A stretch of 64,000 nt of DNA from Apteryx mantelli (GCF_036417845.1 NC_089979.1:114795415-114859414), one strand, 5' to 3'; counted from the first letter of the stretch, positions 13,603 through 28,096 are shown. The notes: generated from the letters alone by a model not told the origin. Made by a program: numbers and translations.

Positions 13603-16600
13603 TCCTTGTAATGATGACTTCCTTCTGTTGTTCAACTACCAAAATGCATCACTAGTGGCAAGCATGATAATACATGAATTTCAGGGTACAGAGCTTTCAC
13701 AAATCTCTGGTCCAAACCTCTCCATTCTCAGTGGATGTTCATCAACAGTGAATTCAATCTTGAGGATACATCAGCAGAAGATCTAGTTAGATCTATCTGT
13801 AAACTGATCAGCTAATCTAGATGTCTTGTACATTGGCACAGTAACAGTTGTACAGATCGGTGGCTCATTTGGGAAAGTGCAAAGTGGCATCAAGGACTGA
13901 GTCTGTCTTTTGTGGCTTAGCCAGAGACAGGTCTTAGCTGAAGCACCCAGGTTTTGTTTTGCTCTGTGTGTCTGTAGGGCTGAGATCCCCAGTGCATGAG
14001 GGAATCAGAAATCTGAGTAAAGAGTTTTCTCCTGGTGCCTGTAGTTTTGTGTCACATGGAGATGTCTTGCTGGGCTTGCTGGGGTGCAGGCAATTTTGCA
14101 TGGAGACGTGTGCGCCTTCGCAGTGATAACGCTGATGTGGAGAAGCCTGGAGTTCCCCTCAGCGATGCAGACAGCTCGGAGACCCTGTCAAATCCCCTCT
14201 CTGCCCTCAGCTCCCAATACCCTCATCAGCAATCTGTATGGGGAGGGAGTGTGCATTTTTATAACACCTTCCACTTCTGTACTGCAAGGTATGTCTGTCG
14301 CTGAAGTGCCAAACACTCCTCAGTAAGTCAGGGCTGCTGGTACGTGTTTGCTCCTGGGGTTTTCCAGAGTTTGAGAGGAAAGAGTAAGTAGCTCCCATCC
14401 TACATTTGATATACTGATGCTGCACTGACACTACTCAGCAACATAGTGTCAGTGGGGGCAAAGTCTGTGGCAGCTTAAGTCAATCTGGGCTGCTGCAGTT
14501 CTGCCCTCTCCCTGTCCCCGAGAGCATGTTCCCCCTCTCTCCCCGTGCCCTAACACTAGTCTCTCTCAGAAATGATCTGTCTGGAAATAACTCTACGAAA
14601 AATAAATAATTAGCTTTCTAGCAGCCTGGTGGCTGTGGCACCTCAGATTTAGATCAGCCTCAGCAGCTGTAAAGGAAACCTCACAGACACTTGCTACCTG
14701 AAGGACCTAACAAGCTATTGGCCTACAAGCTATGCTCACAGCACGGCCATCCCTTCTTTCTTAGCATCCTTGTCTGGTAAATGGATGAAGATTTAGATGA
14801 AGTTAGCTGCCCTATTGCTATTTTCTGTGAAAAGAACGAAGCTGCAGAAACAAGAGAACCTCCAGGAACTGGGAATTGTTCTGGTACGATCAAGAGCTAG
14901 GCTCGTGCTTTCAGACTCCTTCGGCTCGCAGAGGTTATCACCCAAAGAGTTGTTAAGTGAGCACTTTGCTAACATTTTGCTGTGATGGAGGACTAAAAAG
15001 AAATTAGACAAACTTTAGAATTCAGAATTTGGGTGACATTTAGGAAATGCTAAATTAACCTTCAAAATCTACCCAAGCGTCTTGTTTGGCGGGGGGGAAT
15101 ACGGAAAGTCAAAGACCTTCCATCTGGTTAACACTGAAAATGAATGTGTGCATGTAAACAAACTCCCTCAAGCATTCGTGAATGCATTTCCTCAGTTGCC
15201 AGTATTTTATCAGTAAATGAATAACTTCTACGTCTGTCTTGTTTAATAAAAAAATCATAGTCTAAGCTTGGAGGTGGAAAGGAAGCAATATATTTAAAAT
15301 AAACCTGGACTTCACTGAACACAGAGAGATTAAAAAAAACTTGAACTCGCACAATATTAACTTCTTTTTCCAAACAGAAGAAACTAAAACAGGCCTAATC
15401 CTGTATTTTTGTTGATAGTACAAGTTCACCATTGTTTTGTGTGACTGCAAGTTCAGGCCTTGAAAAGAACAGAAGTTCAGAAAGAAAGAAAAATTGAAGG
15501 GGAAATTACTATAGGTTAACTGCTGGGGAGACCCTTACCAGCCTTGTGTTTGGGTGCAGACCCTTGCACTCCCACATACGAGACACCAACGCATATATTT
15601 GCTGGTTGCCCTTTTAAAGAGAGGCTTTGTCTTGACGATGGCTCAACCGAACCAAAGTCCTGGCACCGCTGGCCGGGCGGAGCAGTGCGCAGGGGGAGCA
15701 GTGCGCTGCCCTTGCCGATCCTGGTGCTGGGGGCCCGCTCCAAGGGCTCCTCCCATGGGGCGGTCTGGCTCTGTCACTGCTTGGCCATGGGCATCCTGGC
15801 ATTTAAACAAGTGCAGCTGTGAGGTTTTTCTGAAGCAGAACATCTCAGTTGTCACAGTGGACCATGCTTCCCCTGGGAATCTGCTGAATATACTGCCTTC
15901 AGGAAGGAATAACATCCAGTAATCCGCCATTGAGGAAAAAAGGAACGTGTGCCAAGCACCAACAAGGTAGTTTAGGCGTACCTTTTTTTTCTTCTTCTTC
16001 TTTTTTTTTTTTAATAAATCCTTCTCAAAATTACAAAAGCAGATTCAAGCAATCTCACGGTGGCTCAGCTGTAGAGTTATAGGCAATACACATTGCAGAT
16101 TAAATGTACAATTGGTAATATCACTGGGCTGCTCTGTGAAAATGAAAAATGACTCATTTCCTATTTGCTATATGCAAAGTACTATAGGCAAAGTTTTACA
16201 TCAAGCCAGAACAGTTGTGAGAAGAGAACAGAGGGCAACGGATAGCCTCAGACAGACTAAAACACCATCCCCTCAATGTCCTGTTTTACCAGTAAAGGGA
16301 TCTTTGCTGCATGTAGCAGCAGAGAGGAAGGTCGTGCACAAAAGCAGGATGGGATTGGACATTTGTGCAGAGCTAATGTATGATGCAGGGAATGGAAGTT
16401 TTTTCTGATCCAACCTGTGGTATTTTTTGCCTGGGAATGTTACAAGCATTATGTTTTTAATTTGGAATCCACCCAGAGCTACAGTAACTGCAGGTGCTCT
16501 TCTTATTCATTTAAGCCTTTAATCAGTTTAAATCTTTGTAAACTATTCAGTGTTAGCATGGAGTAATGAATTCTAAAGACTGATATGTTAATTATAGTAT

Positions 16601-18042
16601 TGTATTTACAGCTATTGCTTACAAGTGTGATTACTTTTATAATTAAATTGAATGTTCTCTGTTCTTTTGTTATGGGACAAAATAAATAGGAGTATCTGAT
16701 CTGCTCTATATCTGTATTTTATATACTTTATTCCTATCTTTTTAAAGCACCTGTCACAGCAGTATATAAATGATATTAAAGTAGTGTCCAAATCCTTACT
16801 TTCTCCTGTGTAAACTAAGTAATGTTTGTGTGAATTCCTGATTCCTTTTGAAATCAAAGGTAGAATTTATATTAACTGCAGAAGGGCCAGGAGATCTCCT
16901 TCACAGTCCTGGAAGTTTCTTTCTGCTGTCCAGCTGTTTTGTTGTTCACCCCTTCTTTCAGCATCCCTTTTATTTTCTTTTTTTGTTTTTTCCCCTGTGT
17001 CCTACTGAGGCGAGATTAAGAGTCTGCTTTACTCGGACTGAAAGTACCGTCTCCTGTTTTTCCTATGCCAACTCAACATGTTCTAAAAGATACTTGGGCA
17101 TGTCACTCCTGTTGATTAGATATAAATAATCAATGCTTTGCATTTGCTTCTATCCAAAAACAAGAATGCAAAAATCTGGTTGTGGGACTTTTCAAAAGCT
17201 AGCCAGCCATTTTACCTTTGGCTCTCACTTTATCTAATATAGCTAACTATTGCTAGAAGAGGCAATGCAAAGCCATGCAGAATATGACTTTGCTCTTCAA
17301 AGATTTTAAACTGAAGAAGGGCTGTCGAATTGTGTTTCTAAAGCACAAAGTCCTCGACTTTTCATTAGAAGACATCAGAGATGAAGAATCCAGTATTTCT
17401 CATGGTAATTCCCTCCAGTAGTTAAACACTTTCACTATTTAAATGTGATTCTAATATCTGACTTCACTGTAGGCTTCAGCTTTATACCACTGAATTGTGT
17501 TATGCCTTGCTCCACTAAAATTTTTGGCACTATGTTTTTCTCAGATGTTGTGTTCAGTAATCTTGTCCTTGCTCTAAGCAAGGTTGATTGATCTTGAAGT
17601 TTCTTAGCATAGGAGGTTTTCTTCAGTCCTCAGATTCTTTTATGGCTCTCTGTTCACAGCCTTCCCAGGTTCTTTAAACTTTTTGGGGAAAAAGATGCAA
17701 TATCCCCATCTGTCCTTCCCATTGGGTATATAGGGGTATTGAACAACAACTTGTTCCTTTTCACTGATCTTCTGTGATCCTCTGATCACTCTGGGTGCTC
17801 ATGCTAAGTTTTTTAAATTCATTATTATTCTCTCTAGTTCCTTTTCAGTCTCTGTTTTCCAGATACAGTGTCAGGAGGATTTCTGAGGAGTCATATGGGA
17901 CTTAAGGTGTTTTAGGGAAAAGCTCTAAATGGGAGAGGGGAAGGGCGGTTAATATGTCAAGCTGTCATGCTACAGTCCTGTTGTTAGCTGTAGGCTGCAG
18001 TAAACAAAATTTCTTGAGAGTTACTGTCTCTACTAGAAATAC

Positions 18043-18045
18043 CTT

Positions 18046-18082
<37 letters not shown>
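18043..18082. repeat. Poly-T plus (CT)n microsatellite
   Basis: A run of T followed by about fifteen CT units. Confidence 0.95.
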
Positions 18083-18086
<4 letters not shown>

Positions 18087-19296
18087 CCACAATACTTTAA
18101 AGGGCTTAAAAGGAGCTTTAGGATAGAAATGCTATTTCTGTCTCTACTTGCAGGTATGTGACATAAAATAGTATGAACCATAAATCAGTTTAATAGTTAA
18201 CAGCAGACAAATCCTTGTGATCCAAACTTCAGAAGAGGCTAATGTGGCAATTCAGAAGTGGAGGACTGGAAAACTGCAGTGGTGCATTTTGTGCTGGTAA
18301 CTGATTGAAAAGCTCATGAACTGAATTTGGCTAATCACATGAGGGATGTTAGCCAATTGAGCCATGGTTATATATTTAAAGGGATTAGTGACTCCACTGG
18401 TGAATGTCCTGTGACTTGATAATTGTTTGCCCTTGAGTTAATTATCTGAGCCACATTAGCTTTTTGAAGCAGAGGTGGAGATGTGGGTGGCTTTTTGTGC
18501 TTTATATACCATAGGAAGATTAAAATCAGATTACTATATCATGAATCTTAAAAAAGAATGTGTTTCAGGGGAAAGCACTTTTATTTTGAAGCTCACTTTT
18601 TGCTTGCGTCTCTTGGACAAACAGCAAAGCAGTCAAACATGCTGTGTGTTTAATCCAAAAGCCTTTCCTTATTAAAGAGACAGATTTCAGAACCTATTTG
18701 ACTGTGGCCTTAGACATAAAGCTGGCACATATGCAGAGGCAGTATCCCAGTATGCAGCTGGGTGCAGGAGCAAGCAGAGGTATCCAAACCAGCTCCACAT
18801 GAACTGTAGTATGGGCACAGAGTGTGGCACATGACTTCTTGCCCGTGCCTATAACCCCACACATGCACGACGGAAGCGCAGGGAGGGCCACCCAAATAAA
18901 GGGTCTGGATGTGGATTTGAATCACAAGTAGATTTTGCCTGGACTCTTTCCAGCCTGCTTTCTTCTCTCCAGACTGGGAGTTTAGGCTGCAGCTACCCAT
19001 GGTGTGACCAGTTCCTCCGTAAGATCTGATACGCCCCAGGGCCTGCAGCTTCGCTTGCTCTGAGTGCAAAGAGAGTATCCAGCAGTGACTGTCCAAAGTC
19101 TTCATGAAGATCCTGGTAACTGTGAAATACTCCAAACCCACTTTCAAAAGTCCAAGGCTTTTGGTCACAGTCTGAGGCTATGGTAGGAAATTTTATTGAA
19201 TTTCAGATGTTTTGTCCATCAGGACCTCTGAACCAGGTCCTGTGGAGTTTGTGCTTGCATGCAGTGAAGGGTGAGGTGGAGTGAAACCCGACAGAG

Positions 19297-19314
19297 CTCT
19301 TGTCTAGACAAGAG
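19297..19314. repeat. 18-bp perfect palindrome
   Basis: ctcttgtctagacaagag reads the same on both strands with no loop. It is longer than expected for a single random site but has no evident functional context. Confidence 0.95.
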
Positions 19315-19636
19315 AGAGGCTTATGTTGTCCTTTAGATTGCCTGTAATTCCTACAGGTGGTGACTCTAAGCATACTCAGTGAGCCAGAAATTATATTACA
19401 CCAGTACTCAGCCCATAAAAATATAAAGAACATGTATGAAGTTGATGCAATATTCTTGGAGTGATCTGTGCCTCTATAGTGTTTTTGACTAGAGTGTTTC
19501 CAGAGCATCACATCTGTCAAGTGTCGATGTTTTATGATTTTCTGGTCTGTAGTGTAATTAGAATCCATTAAACTTTACTGGCTATCAGGGAAGTCTTTCA
19601 GGAAATAGGAATGACCTGTACTTATAGAGAGGATGC

Positions 19637-19653
19637 ATTATTATTATTATTAT
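19637..19653. repeat. (ATT)n microsatellite
   Basis: About five ATT units followed by a short T run. Confidence 0.9.
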
Positions 19654-20040
19654 TTTTTTCTTTCTGCCATGCATTTAAGCAATGCCTCCTAGCCTGTTTC
19701 TTATGCTTTCCTAGGTAATTCTATGTCAATGTGCATTATTTTCTCTTAGCATTTTGCTTGGCTGACCTGAAAAAATTTCTGCAATTTGGGTTTTAAATGT
19801 CAGTTTGATTTGAGGTGGTAGTTAAATCAGTTCAGTGCTGACTGAAATAGTAAATGTAAGCACGTTAACGAGGTCTCGTGTGCTTTCCTAGAATAGAGCC
19901 CAATCAACTGCTACTGAAACCAGTAAGAAGAATCCTCCTGACTTGTGAGAGGCCTGGACTGATCAAATATTATTTATTCATAACTAAATAGGCCTCCTCT
20001 GCTAATACCTATGGAAGTTCATGCTGCTTAATTTAATTTT

Positions 20041-20075
20041 TTTCCTCTCTCTCTCTCTTTTTTTTTTTTTTTTTT
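20041..20075. repeat. Pyrimidine tract (CT)n(T)n
   Basis: A CT run followed by about 18 T, then atcag. It looks like an acceptor tract, but no exon-like sequence follows. Confidence 0.9.
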
Positions 20076-20256
20076 ATCAGATACTTTCAAAATATAGCAG
20101 CTTAATTGCTCTCAGGCTTTTGCAAAGTGTACAGCTGGGAAGGATATTAATCTTTTATTCTAATAATTATAAAATTATAATTATGCCTGTTTTCTGATGA
20201 TTGGTCATAGTTCAGAACAATTCAGATGCATATTCCTTGATATATGGATGTAGGCC

Positions 20257-20320
20257 GTGTGTGTGTGTGTGTGTGTGTGTATACATGCACGTGTGTGTGT
20301 ATATATACACACACACACAC
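20257..20320. repeat. (GT)n / (AC)n compound with palindrome
   Basis: Twelve GT units (20257-20280), a short spacer, then GT units, atatat and AC units. Bases 20291-20316 form a perfect 26-bp palindrome of alternating purine and pyrimidine, able in principle to form Z-DNA or a cruciform. Confidence 0.97.
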
Positions 20321-23097
20321 CCCTTCTACATAGGGTGATAAAGCTGTGCTGAGATGCATGAACCGAGAACTTGGCTCAGAATGTTAAACAGGTACAAATG
20401 TGTAATGTTGGGTTCCCAACAGGCTGTTTCTGATATTTCACTGAGCCCCTATAGTAGCCTTATCAACAGTGTGTCTCCATACATTGTTAATTAGGCATCT
20501 CACCCGGGTCTTTGGGATGTGAAAGGAGCATTTACTGTAGTCAAGCAGTATGTTGTGTTGTAATGAGTCTCCCCTATCAAACAGTGCTTTTGTAGAAAGC
20601 TGAGACAGAGCTATGTTACCCCTCTTCACTCTTGGGCAAAGCTACTTTGTACTAAATTTCACTTTTTTTCAGAGGTCAGACATTTTTTCCAGCCTCAATG
20701 AGGAGTCCCAGCCCACATGAAAGTCTCAGCATGGGAGGGAAGACTGGCAGAGAAAGAAGGGAGCAGACAGAAGCAAGGGAGTGAAGCCGGCTCCCAGGTG
20801 TCCCACGGGGACCAGGCACTGTGGGACCCTGCTCCTGGGAGTCGGGAGCTCCGTCTGGGCATTTCACATCCAAAGGGCGTGCATGCTCTGCAGCGTCCCA
20901 GAGATGTCTCCAAGAAGTCTCTCCTCACCTTTCCTGTTGGAGTAGTTCAGATCCGAGTGAATTTTTAATTAGTTCAGAGGCAAGTACCCAGCCACATAAC
21001 CCAGGGGTTTTAGGATTTGGGAAACTAAGGTCAAGTCCTTGCTTAAGTGTGTTCCTTAACCACCAGGCCATTGTTATGCTGAGGTGCCTCCCTCTTCCAT
21101 TTTATCCATAAGATGTAGTCTGCATGCAAGAATCTTCAAAATCAAAGTTTTTCTCAAAAATAATTTCCTGCATAATAATTTCTGCTTGACAAGGCAGATT
21201 CCCAAATGACTTTGCTCCCTGTCATATGTGAACAACCACATCAGCAATGTGTTCTCTGGGCCAAATATTTAGAGGAATTGCCAAATATTCCTGAAAGAGT
21301 GACTGCATTTGACTTTCCTCTGTAAATGATTTTTCATTCATGGCATTTTATAAACACTGCAAAGCAGAATCACTTTTAAATTATTATTTTGGTGCCATAT
21401 CAAAACTGAGCATACTTCTTCCACCTACCTGATACCTACATAAATCAGCAATTCCCCTGTCTGTATTTTTAAAAACTCTCTCTTGGAGTAATCCTTCTCT
21501 CCCACATGAGGAGATTAAGTCATGGGCTCTGAATGGGACTTAGTGATATTTTCCTGTTTGATCACTTTAAAGTCTTCTCTCTCTATGTTAGCTTCATAAG
21601 GTACCTTTTAGCATGATCAAGGGACTCTGAGTTCTCTTTAATTTCTGTGTAATGCATCTTAAGGGACCCAAATCCTTTAAGTCAAGGACAGTTTGTTAAT
21701 TTATGGCTACATGTACTTTTTCCCTTTGATATTAGTCTGTACTGCCCAGGAGGTGCAGTTTTCCAGTCATGTAATGCATAAATGTATGTCAGATTACAGG
21801 TTCTTAATGAATTCTCTGTAAAACCACAGGCATATCTGATGTTAATACAATGGCAAGCCCACTAAGAGGTGAATGCAGTCAGGTTGGCTGAAAGACAGCA
21901 GTATGGGCACAAGGTGATGTCCTAACACACATTTTTCATGTGAGACTGAACAGTGCAAGTCACAGTATCTTGGGCAGACAGGAAAGAGGATTATACTTCA
22001 AAGAATAATGCTTGTATAATTCTGCAGTTATCAAATTTGGTTCCAACCTGATAGTTTGAAGATAAGAAAAAAGGTCAGTTGCTAGTCTGTACTTTTCTAA
22101 AACCTGTGATGTGGGTTGGTAGGCTGGAAATGGGAAGGGCATGTATGTGCTTGAAGGCTTGTTCATTTTCCTAGTGACATCAGTTAGTCTAAAAACATAT
22201 TACCTTTCCAAAGAAATATTCCCCCATTCACATTCTTCATGATAAGGCCATGGAGTCACACAGGTGTCTCCATACCAGTCAAGGCAACTACCATGTCATT
22301 TTGTACCTTGCAGAAGCCATTTTGTACGCCTACACTACTAAGTGAGGTATTAGGATATCTGGTGATCTTTAGGCATGAGTCAGTTCAAATCTGGAGGAAA
22401 TACAGTTCTGACATCTCTGTATTCTGTATCTCTGTATGTTGCCTTGTCCTGAAGTGGCAAGTCCTTCCCCTTGGTTTATGGCTTGCAGACTTGAGGTGAG
22501 ACATCCACACAACACTGTGATATTCCTCGAGGACTTGCAGGTTGTCCCAGCTAGGATCTCCTTACTGCACTGTTATGACAGCAAAAGCATGGCCACTAGC
22601 ATGATTCAAAATGAGAGGAACTAACCCCTCCTCTCACTGCCCTTCTGTGAAAAGCTTGCGCAGAAAGTCTTTCCTTGCCTTGTGTTTAGACCTCAATAAA
22701 CAGCAGTTATGCAAGCTAAAAGGGCTCTCTTATTCCCATAAAAGCTTTTTTCTGACCCATGCAATAAGATCGCTAAGTCTCATAAATTTATTATTCAAAT
22801 TTATTCATGATAAGTTTATTCCTTGGGGGGTGGGGGAGGGTGTTGCAAAACTATCATTTATTTTAAGTAGGTCTCTCCTCTCCCTCCTTCCCCCAGTCGA
22901 CATTCTTGATGTATTAATAGTCAGCAATAATAGCTCTCTTCATCTTTCATTATACTAACCCCAACAAGCCAAATTCTCAGGTTGTTCTGTTCCGTTCCAT
23001 CTTTTTTTTTTTCTTTTTTTTTTTCCCCCCACTTGTATTGCACAGAGTGGTCTCTACAGGGATTCACAATGACACTAACATGGCCTTAGCTCTTCTG

Positions 23098-23112
23098 ATA
23101 TATATATATATT
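23098..23112. repeat. (TA)n microsatellite
   Basis: About seven TA units. Confidence 0.9.
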
Positions 23113-26100
23113 TTACCAGATACATGTTGGGATCATATTAGCTCCCCACCACCTGCAGCTGCACTGTGCTGTCAATAACCAGGTATCATCTGACCCATGA
23201 ACACACTCAAGTCTTTCTCCTCCTCAGACATTTCCAACTGATGAGCTCCCAATTTATAACATAATTTTTGTAATTGATGGAATTAAATAGTAGCACACAG
23301 TATGGTACCTTTCATCACGTTTCTGCTATTCCAGTTCTGAAGATCATCCCGTTCTTTCTAAGTGATGCCTCAGTCTGTGTTCATTTTTACTGACTTGATT
23401 AAATCTGTTGAATTTTAGCCCATTTTAATTTGCCTCACTTGAGTCTAAATTAACAGTTAAGCTTCTAATTATGTACCACTCTAACCAGCTCAGTACAAGG
23501 AATCGACAGTGTCTATTTGTAAATTTATGTCTGTGTTTGTGTGCTTAACCCTCTACCCCCATATTTTATGAGTACTCAGAACGAGCTGCCATCCAAACAT
23601 GACAAAAGATTATCTGATGAACCATTCAGCTATAACGCTTATCTAAATTTAATGCTATGTAAAATAAATTAGTTTGCTATAGAAAGTGAAACATATTTAA
23701 CCTTACACTAAAAATTGCATTTACTCCCCAAATCAATCATGTTTCAAAAGGCTGATAAATAAACTAAGTTCTGTGCTCCTGTAAGCAGCAGTCTCTTGGT
23801 TAGAAGATGGAGGCAGATAGCTTTTTTGGTAGTTCATTATCTGTGGAATGATTCCTCGCTTGAGCAAAGGCGCCTGTGCCAATGATGTACATGTACGGTT
23901 TTGCTCTGCTTTCTGTAATGTCCTTCTTTTGTAGTCATCAAGTGTTTCTGAGGATTGCCTGCAGTCCTTGGGATGGGTAAGGTGCAGTGGCACACAGAGT
24001 TGAGCTCTTTGAGTTCTTGTGTGAAACACATCCGTACAAACAGCACAGGCAGTACTTTCTAAAAGGATTCACAATTTGGAGCATCTTGCCAACAATGGAA
24101 GTGCCAAGAAGCTTTTCTTAGGTATCTCAGATTGGTATTATCCCAAAGTTCTCATGTCTTGAGGAAATTCTCTGCCAAAGTCCCTTTGAAAATGTTCTTT
24201 TTTTCAAGTCACTTGTTCGTATGCTCTCAGAAGAGGCCTGTTTTTTCCTATTTGGTCTTGTAATGTCAAGAAAACAATATAAGAAATCTTAATAATCTTA
24301 AAGCTTTCTTTTATTCAAATGCCAGGGCTTGAACTAAAATAAGTACTAGACTCGCTTATGCTTCCCCTGTTTATGCAGCCTTCTTAGAGCCTGCTATCAG
24401 TACGGGTTTGATGCTTGCAATAGCTGATACACTGAAGCTATATTGTGTCAAGACATTTATGTGCCTGTTTCCCATTGAAATGAATTCACATTTAAATGTC
24501 TAGATAGCTTGTATAACAGGGACCCTCATTCATTCAAAGATTGTAATACCTAGAGATGTGTAAGAAGTTGAAGTTTTGTTCAGTGGAAGACAAACCATTC
24601 TGCATCATGCCAAAAAGTACATTTTTTTTCTGTGGAACACATCTTTGGGGGAAAAAAAAATCAAGTGGAGACATAGACAACTAGGGAGCCTAGGAGGCAG
24701 AGAACGCTTTTATTCCAGAAACTCATCCTTTTCTTCCAAAATTGCATTGAGTAGCTATAGTGCTATGTATCCTGTGTACACGTACTCCTTCCCAGAAGTA
24801 TCATGTTCAAGAAAAATTAAAATTTTCCATCGACTTAACAACAGGTACTGCAGAGTCCATTTTTAAAATATTAAAATGGAATGCTATGCTGCTAAATGAC
24901 AACGCAGCAAAGGGAAAAGTCAGTCTTCATGGGGACCATCCAAGAAAAACACCACTAAAAGCACAGTGTATGCAGAGATTGGGACAGATGTTGCCTCCCC
25001 TGTCCAGTCCCAACAGCATAAATTTTTTCAGAGATGAGAGTCTGCCCCTGGTTGTGGGATGCATGTATGGCTGAGCCAGTAAATGAGTATAGAAACCTGG
25101 GCTATTCGCACATCTTTATGCATTTGAAGCACTGAAATCTGCACTGTGTGTTGCTCAGTTAGCTGCACTGGCTACTGTATTTCTTGACCAATAATATCTG
25201 CACCTCCAAGCTCTTGATCTGCAGTGTGCAGGAGGATGCAAAATGCCTCAAGATAGGCTTTTACTTTGTTATTCTTCCATGGTTGCAATACTGAATATTA
25301 TAGAAAATTACTAGAGTATACCCACCCAGGGATTTGAGCATTTAATTTCATTGTCTTTCATTAATTTTTTCAAAGTAAAAAATAAAAATGGAAATAGAAA
25401 TTTCAATGGCAAAACCAGCATGAAAGACAAAATACAGCCTTTGCACTTTTAGCAACAGATGGAAATCTGACTGAGAGAACTGGATTTTTAATTACATCCG
25501 AAAATGTGCAAGAGCAAGTTAAAATAGCTTTTCCATTCAGATTTTATTGGCACCTGTCACAGAAAGCACACATCTTCTGTTCTCTTGAATTAACGTATTA
25601 CTTTGAAAAGTATCGTAAACATGTGCTGTTTGATGTGGCTGGGAGTTATAACACTTACCTGTTTTCTGTGGGGTGAGTATCTGATTTCTCGTGCTTCCTG
25701 GGAATGCATGACCATACAGGATTTTATGTCCAAACAGGCATGCATACAAATAGTTATGGTGGCTGTGGGAGTGTTGGAAGGACAAATGCACCTCGAAATG
25801 CTATAACTGATGAAAAACGGACCTCCTCATGAAGCTTATTTTTTGGGGGCTGTCACAGGCCAGCTACCTGGGTGCCCTTTTTTTGTTACGTTCAGAGTCT
25901 CTCTCAGCATTCAGATCTTGAGATTGACATTCACTACCTCTCCTGTGAGACTGTTTTCTGGACTAATGGCAAAACTCAGCTTAGTTTCGGTTTCTTTACT
26001 TAGTGCACCCTAGCATACAACAAAAATATTGGAGAACATAAAAACCTAGCCAAGATCCATCTCCTGCACAGTAAGAAGGCGGGAGAAGAAAATGAAGCAA

Positions 26101-26865
26101 ATTAATGTGTATTTAACTGCTTGGAAGGGATTTGGGCACAAGTGGTGTGGCACCATTTAAACTGAAAGATCCCCATATGAAGAGCAGCATCCCAAGCAGG
26201 TCCACAGGAAAAATAATGTAAATAACATGAAAATGATGCATAGTACAATAATGGTTGAAACAAAATGGCTGTTTTTCTGAAAGTAAATGGGTAAGGATTT
26301 CATTTAAGGCTACAGTCATCATGTATATGCTTAATTTAAATGGGATAATTCACGTGCTGACCCAGCTAAATGATGAGTGAGCTTTAGTGAGGTTGAGGTC
26401 ATGTTAAGTTTGCCAAAGTGCTGCTCAAAAATATTATGTGATTTTTAGGTATTAAGCCGATGAACTCCATTAGCTGTTCAAAAGTAGGCAGCCAATGTAT
26501 TTGTATCTGGTGAAAAAGTTTATACATATATTATCTCATTACGAGGCTTAAATCAAGAAGTCCACTGTTGGGAAAGTGATAAGATGCCAACAAGGAAAAA
26601 AGTCATCTAGTCCTTACATACAGTATATCTAGTGTGGCTGTTGTAAAGGGTGGTATAGATTCATGGTTTTAATTAATTTGGTACCAAAATTTAGATATAA
26701 CAGAACTTTTTAATAATAGAAAGAGAAACGTTACTAATTTTCTTGAGAATATAAAGCCCCATGATCTTATATCTCTCTTATTTAGGAAGAAAGATTATTG
26801 TAATATAGATAACTAAATAAATTTTATTCAGTTCGTGTTTTGCAGGGAACAAACTCATTGTAAAG

Positions 26866-26893
26866 GATAATAATAATAATAATAATAATAATA
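26866..26893. repeat. (TAA)n microsatellite
   Basis: About nine TAA units, uninterrupted. Confidence 0.95.
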
Positions 26894-27550
26894 GAGAAAA
26901 CCCTGCTTAAACAGATTCTGCTTATGTAATAATGCAAAGCTTGTAGTGAGAGAATAAAGCAGAAGATATAACATATCAGAAGATCTATTATAATGCACGG
27001 TGTAGTACAGCTGGTTAGAGTGTATTATCATGCAAACACTTCAACTTGCCTTACAGTAAAGTAAACATTGAAATCAGTATCATTTACCCACATGCTAAAC
27101 CTATGTGAGCACATTTCTCGTTAAATTTGAAAGCACTGTGGCAGGAGGGTCCCCTGAGAGCATAGGGAAGAAAGTACCCAGCTTGTTGGGGCACCAAGCT
27201 CTCTGCCCAATGGCCTGTGCTCTGTGGACCCTAGGAATTAATATACAAGAGTGGACCATTAAAAAATAAATTTCTCATAAAATAATCTGAATTTTACAAT
27301 TTCATCCAGGCCTTTCTCTGCCTCTTAGGTTCTCTGAAGATGTATGCCATTTGTAACCATGATTAAAGTGGCATGGACTTTTTATGTAGGGCACCAGACA
27401 GTAAAATACCAATTGCTGTCCAGAGCAGCAGTTTTCATTCCCCTGGGAGGTATAGGGGGCAGCAGCAGTTACGGAAAAAGCATTAGTGGTTTGCGCAGTC
27501 AAGCAGGGAATTAAGTCTCTATGCAAGTGAGCAAGGTATCCTGCAAATGC

Positions 27551-27554
<4 letters not shown>

Positions 27555-27588
<34 letters not shown>
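27555..27588. repeat. (TG)17 microsatellite
   Basis: Seventeen uninterrupted TG units. Confidence 0.97.
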
Positions 27589-27591
<3 letters not shown>

Positions 27592-28096
27592 TCTTAAAGT
27601 ACATTGACTGGTTGAAACCTGAGTCCTAAATGACAGGGAAAAACTAAAGCGAAGGGCAGGAATGGCACGGGCCGGGTCACCCAGCAGCAGCCGGGTGAGG
27701 GCAATGCTGCTGCGTGGTGGCAAGGTTGACGGGGATTTGCTGAAGTGCTCTGCGTGGGCAGCTCACCTTGACCGGCATGAGCGCAGGATCCCCAAAAGGT
27801 TGCTTGGGGCTTTGTGCTCTGGAGTCACGGAAGCACGTGGGAATCTGAGCACCGCAGGGTTTGGTAAGGGCTGGCAAACAGTTTGGTCATACAGTAGCCT
27901 AGAGAAAAATAATTCCCTGGGTGTGTCATATGGCAGTGCTGCAGGGAAGCTACAGTGCCACTGATGCAACAAGGTAAGGTAATAGGGACTTACTGCAAGG
28001 GATGGAGGAGAAGCACCTGTATGGACAGTGGAGCTGGGAGGACTGGCGTGGGCTGAAAAGCGGGGCCGGGAGATGTGGAAGGCAGTAATCCAGCCC

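Larger units (their letters stand above)
6901..28096. other. Intergenic region downstream of NPSR1
   Basis: About 21 kb with no exon I can recognise. Open frames stay below 155 codons and look random. Content otherwise: simple repeats and poly-T tracts (listed separately), short tandem duplications and two perfect palindromes. No tRNA, snRNA or coding retrocopy was seen. Confidence 0.5.

Noticed and set aside
18710..19568. Minus-strand open frames of 152 and 121 codons in near succession
   Set aside because: No similarity to a known protein, no convincing splice sites joining them, ordinary composition.
26573..26613. Minus-strand MTFFLVG-like peptide resembling the MTFFVTQ motif of NPSR1 TM2
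   Set aside because: It lies downstream of exon 9, continues LSLSQQWTS to a stop, and lacks the rest of the motif; coincidence.
26590..26620. 'gtcatctagtcc' word as in CR1 ends
   Set aside because: Twelve bases alone, with no adjacent CR1 sequence.
1..28000. Search for DPY19L1 exons expected convergent with NPSR1 from mammalian gene order
   Set aside because: No plus-strand stretch was recognised as a DPY19 family exon; the gene, if syntenic, lies further left.
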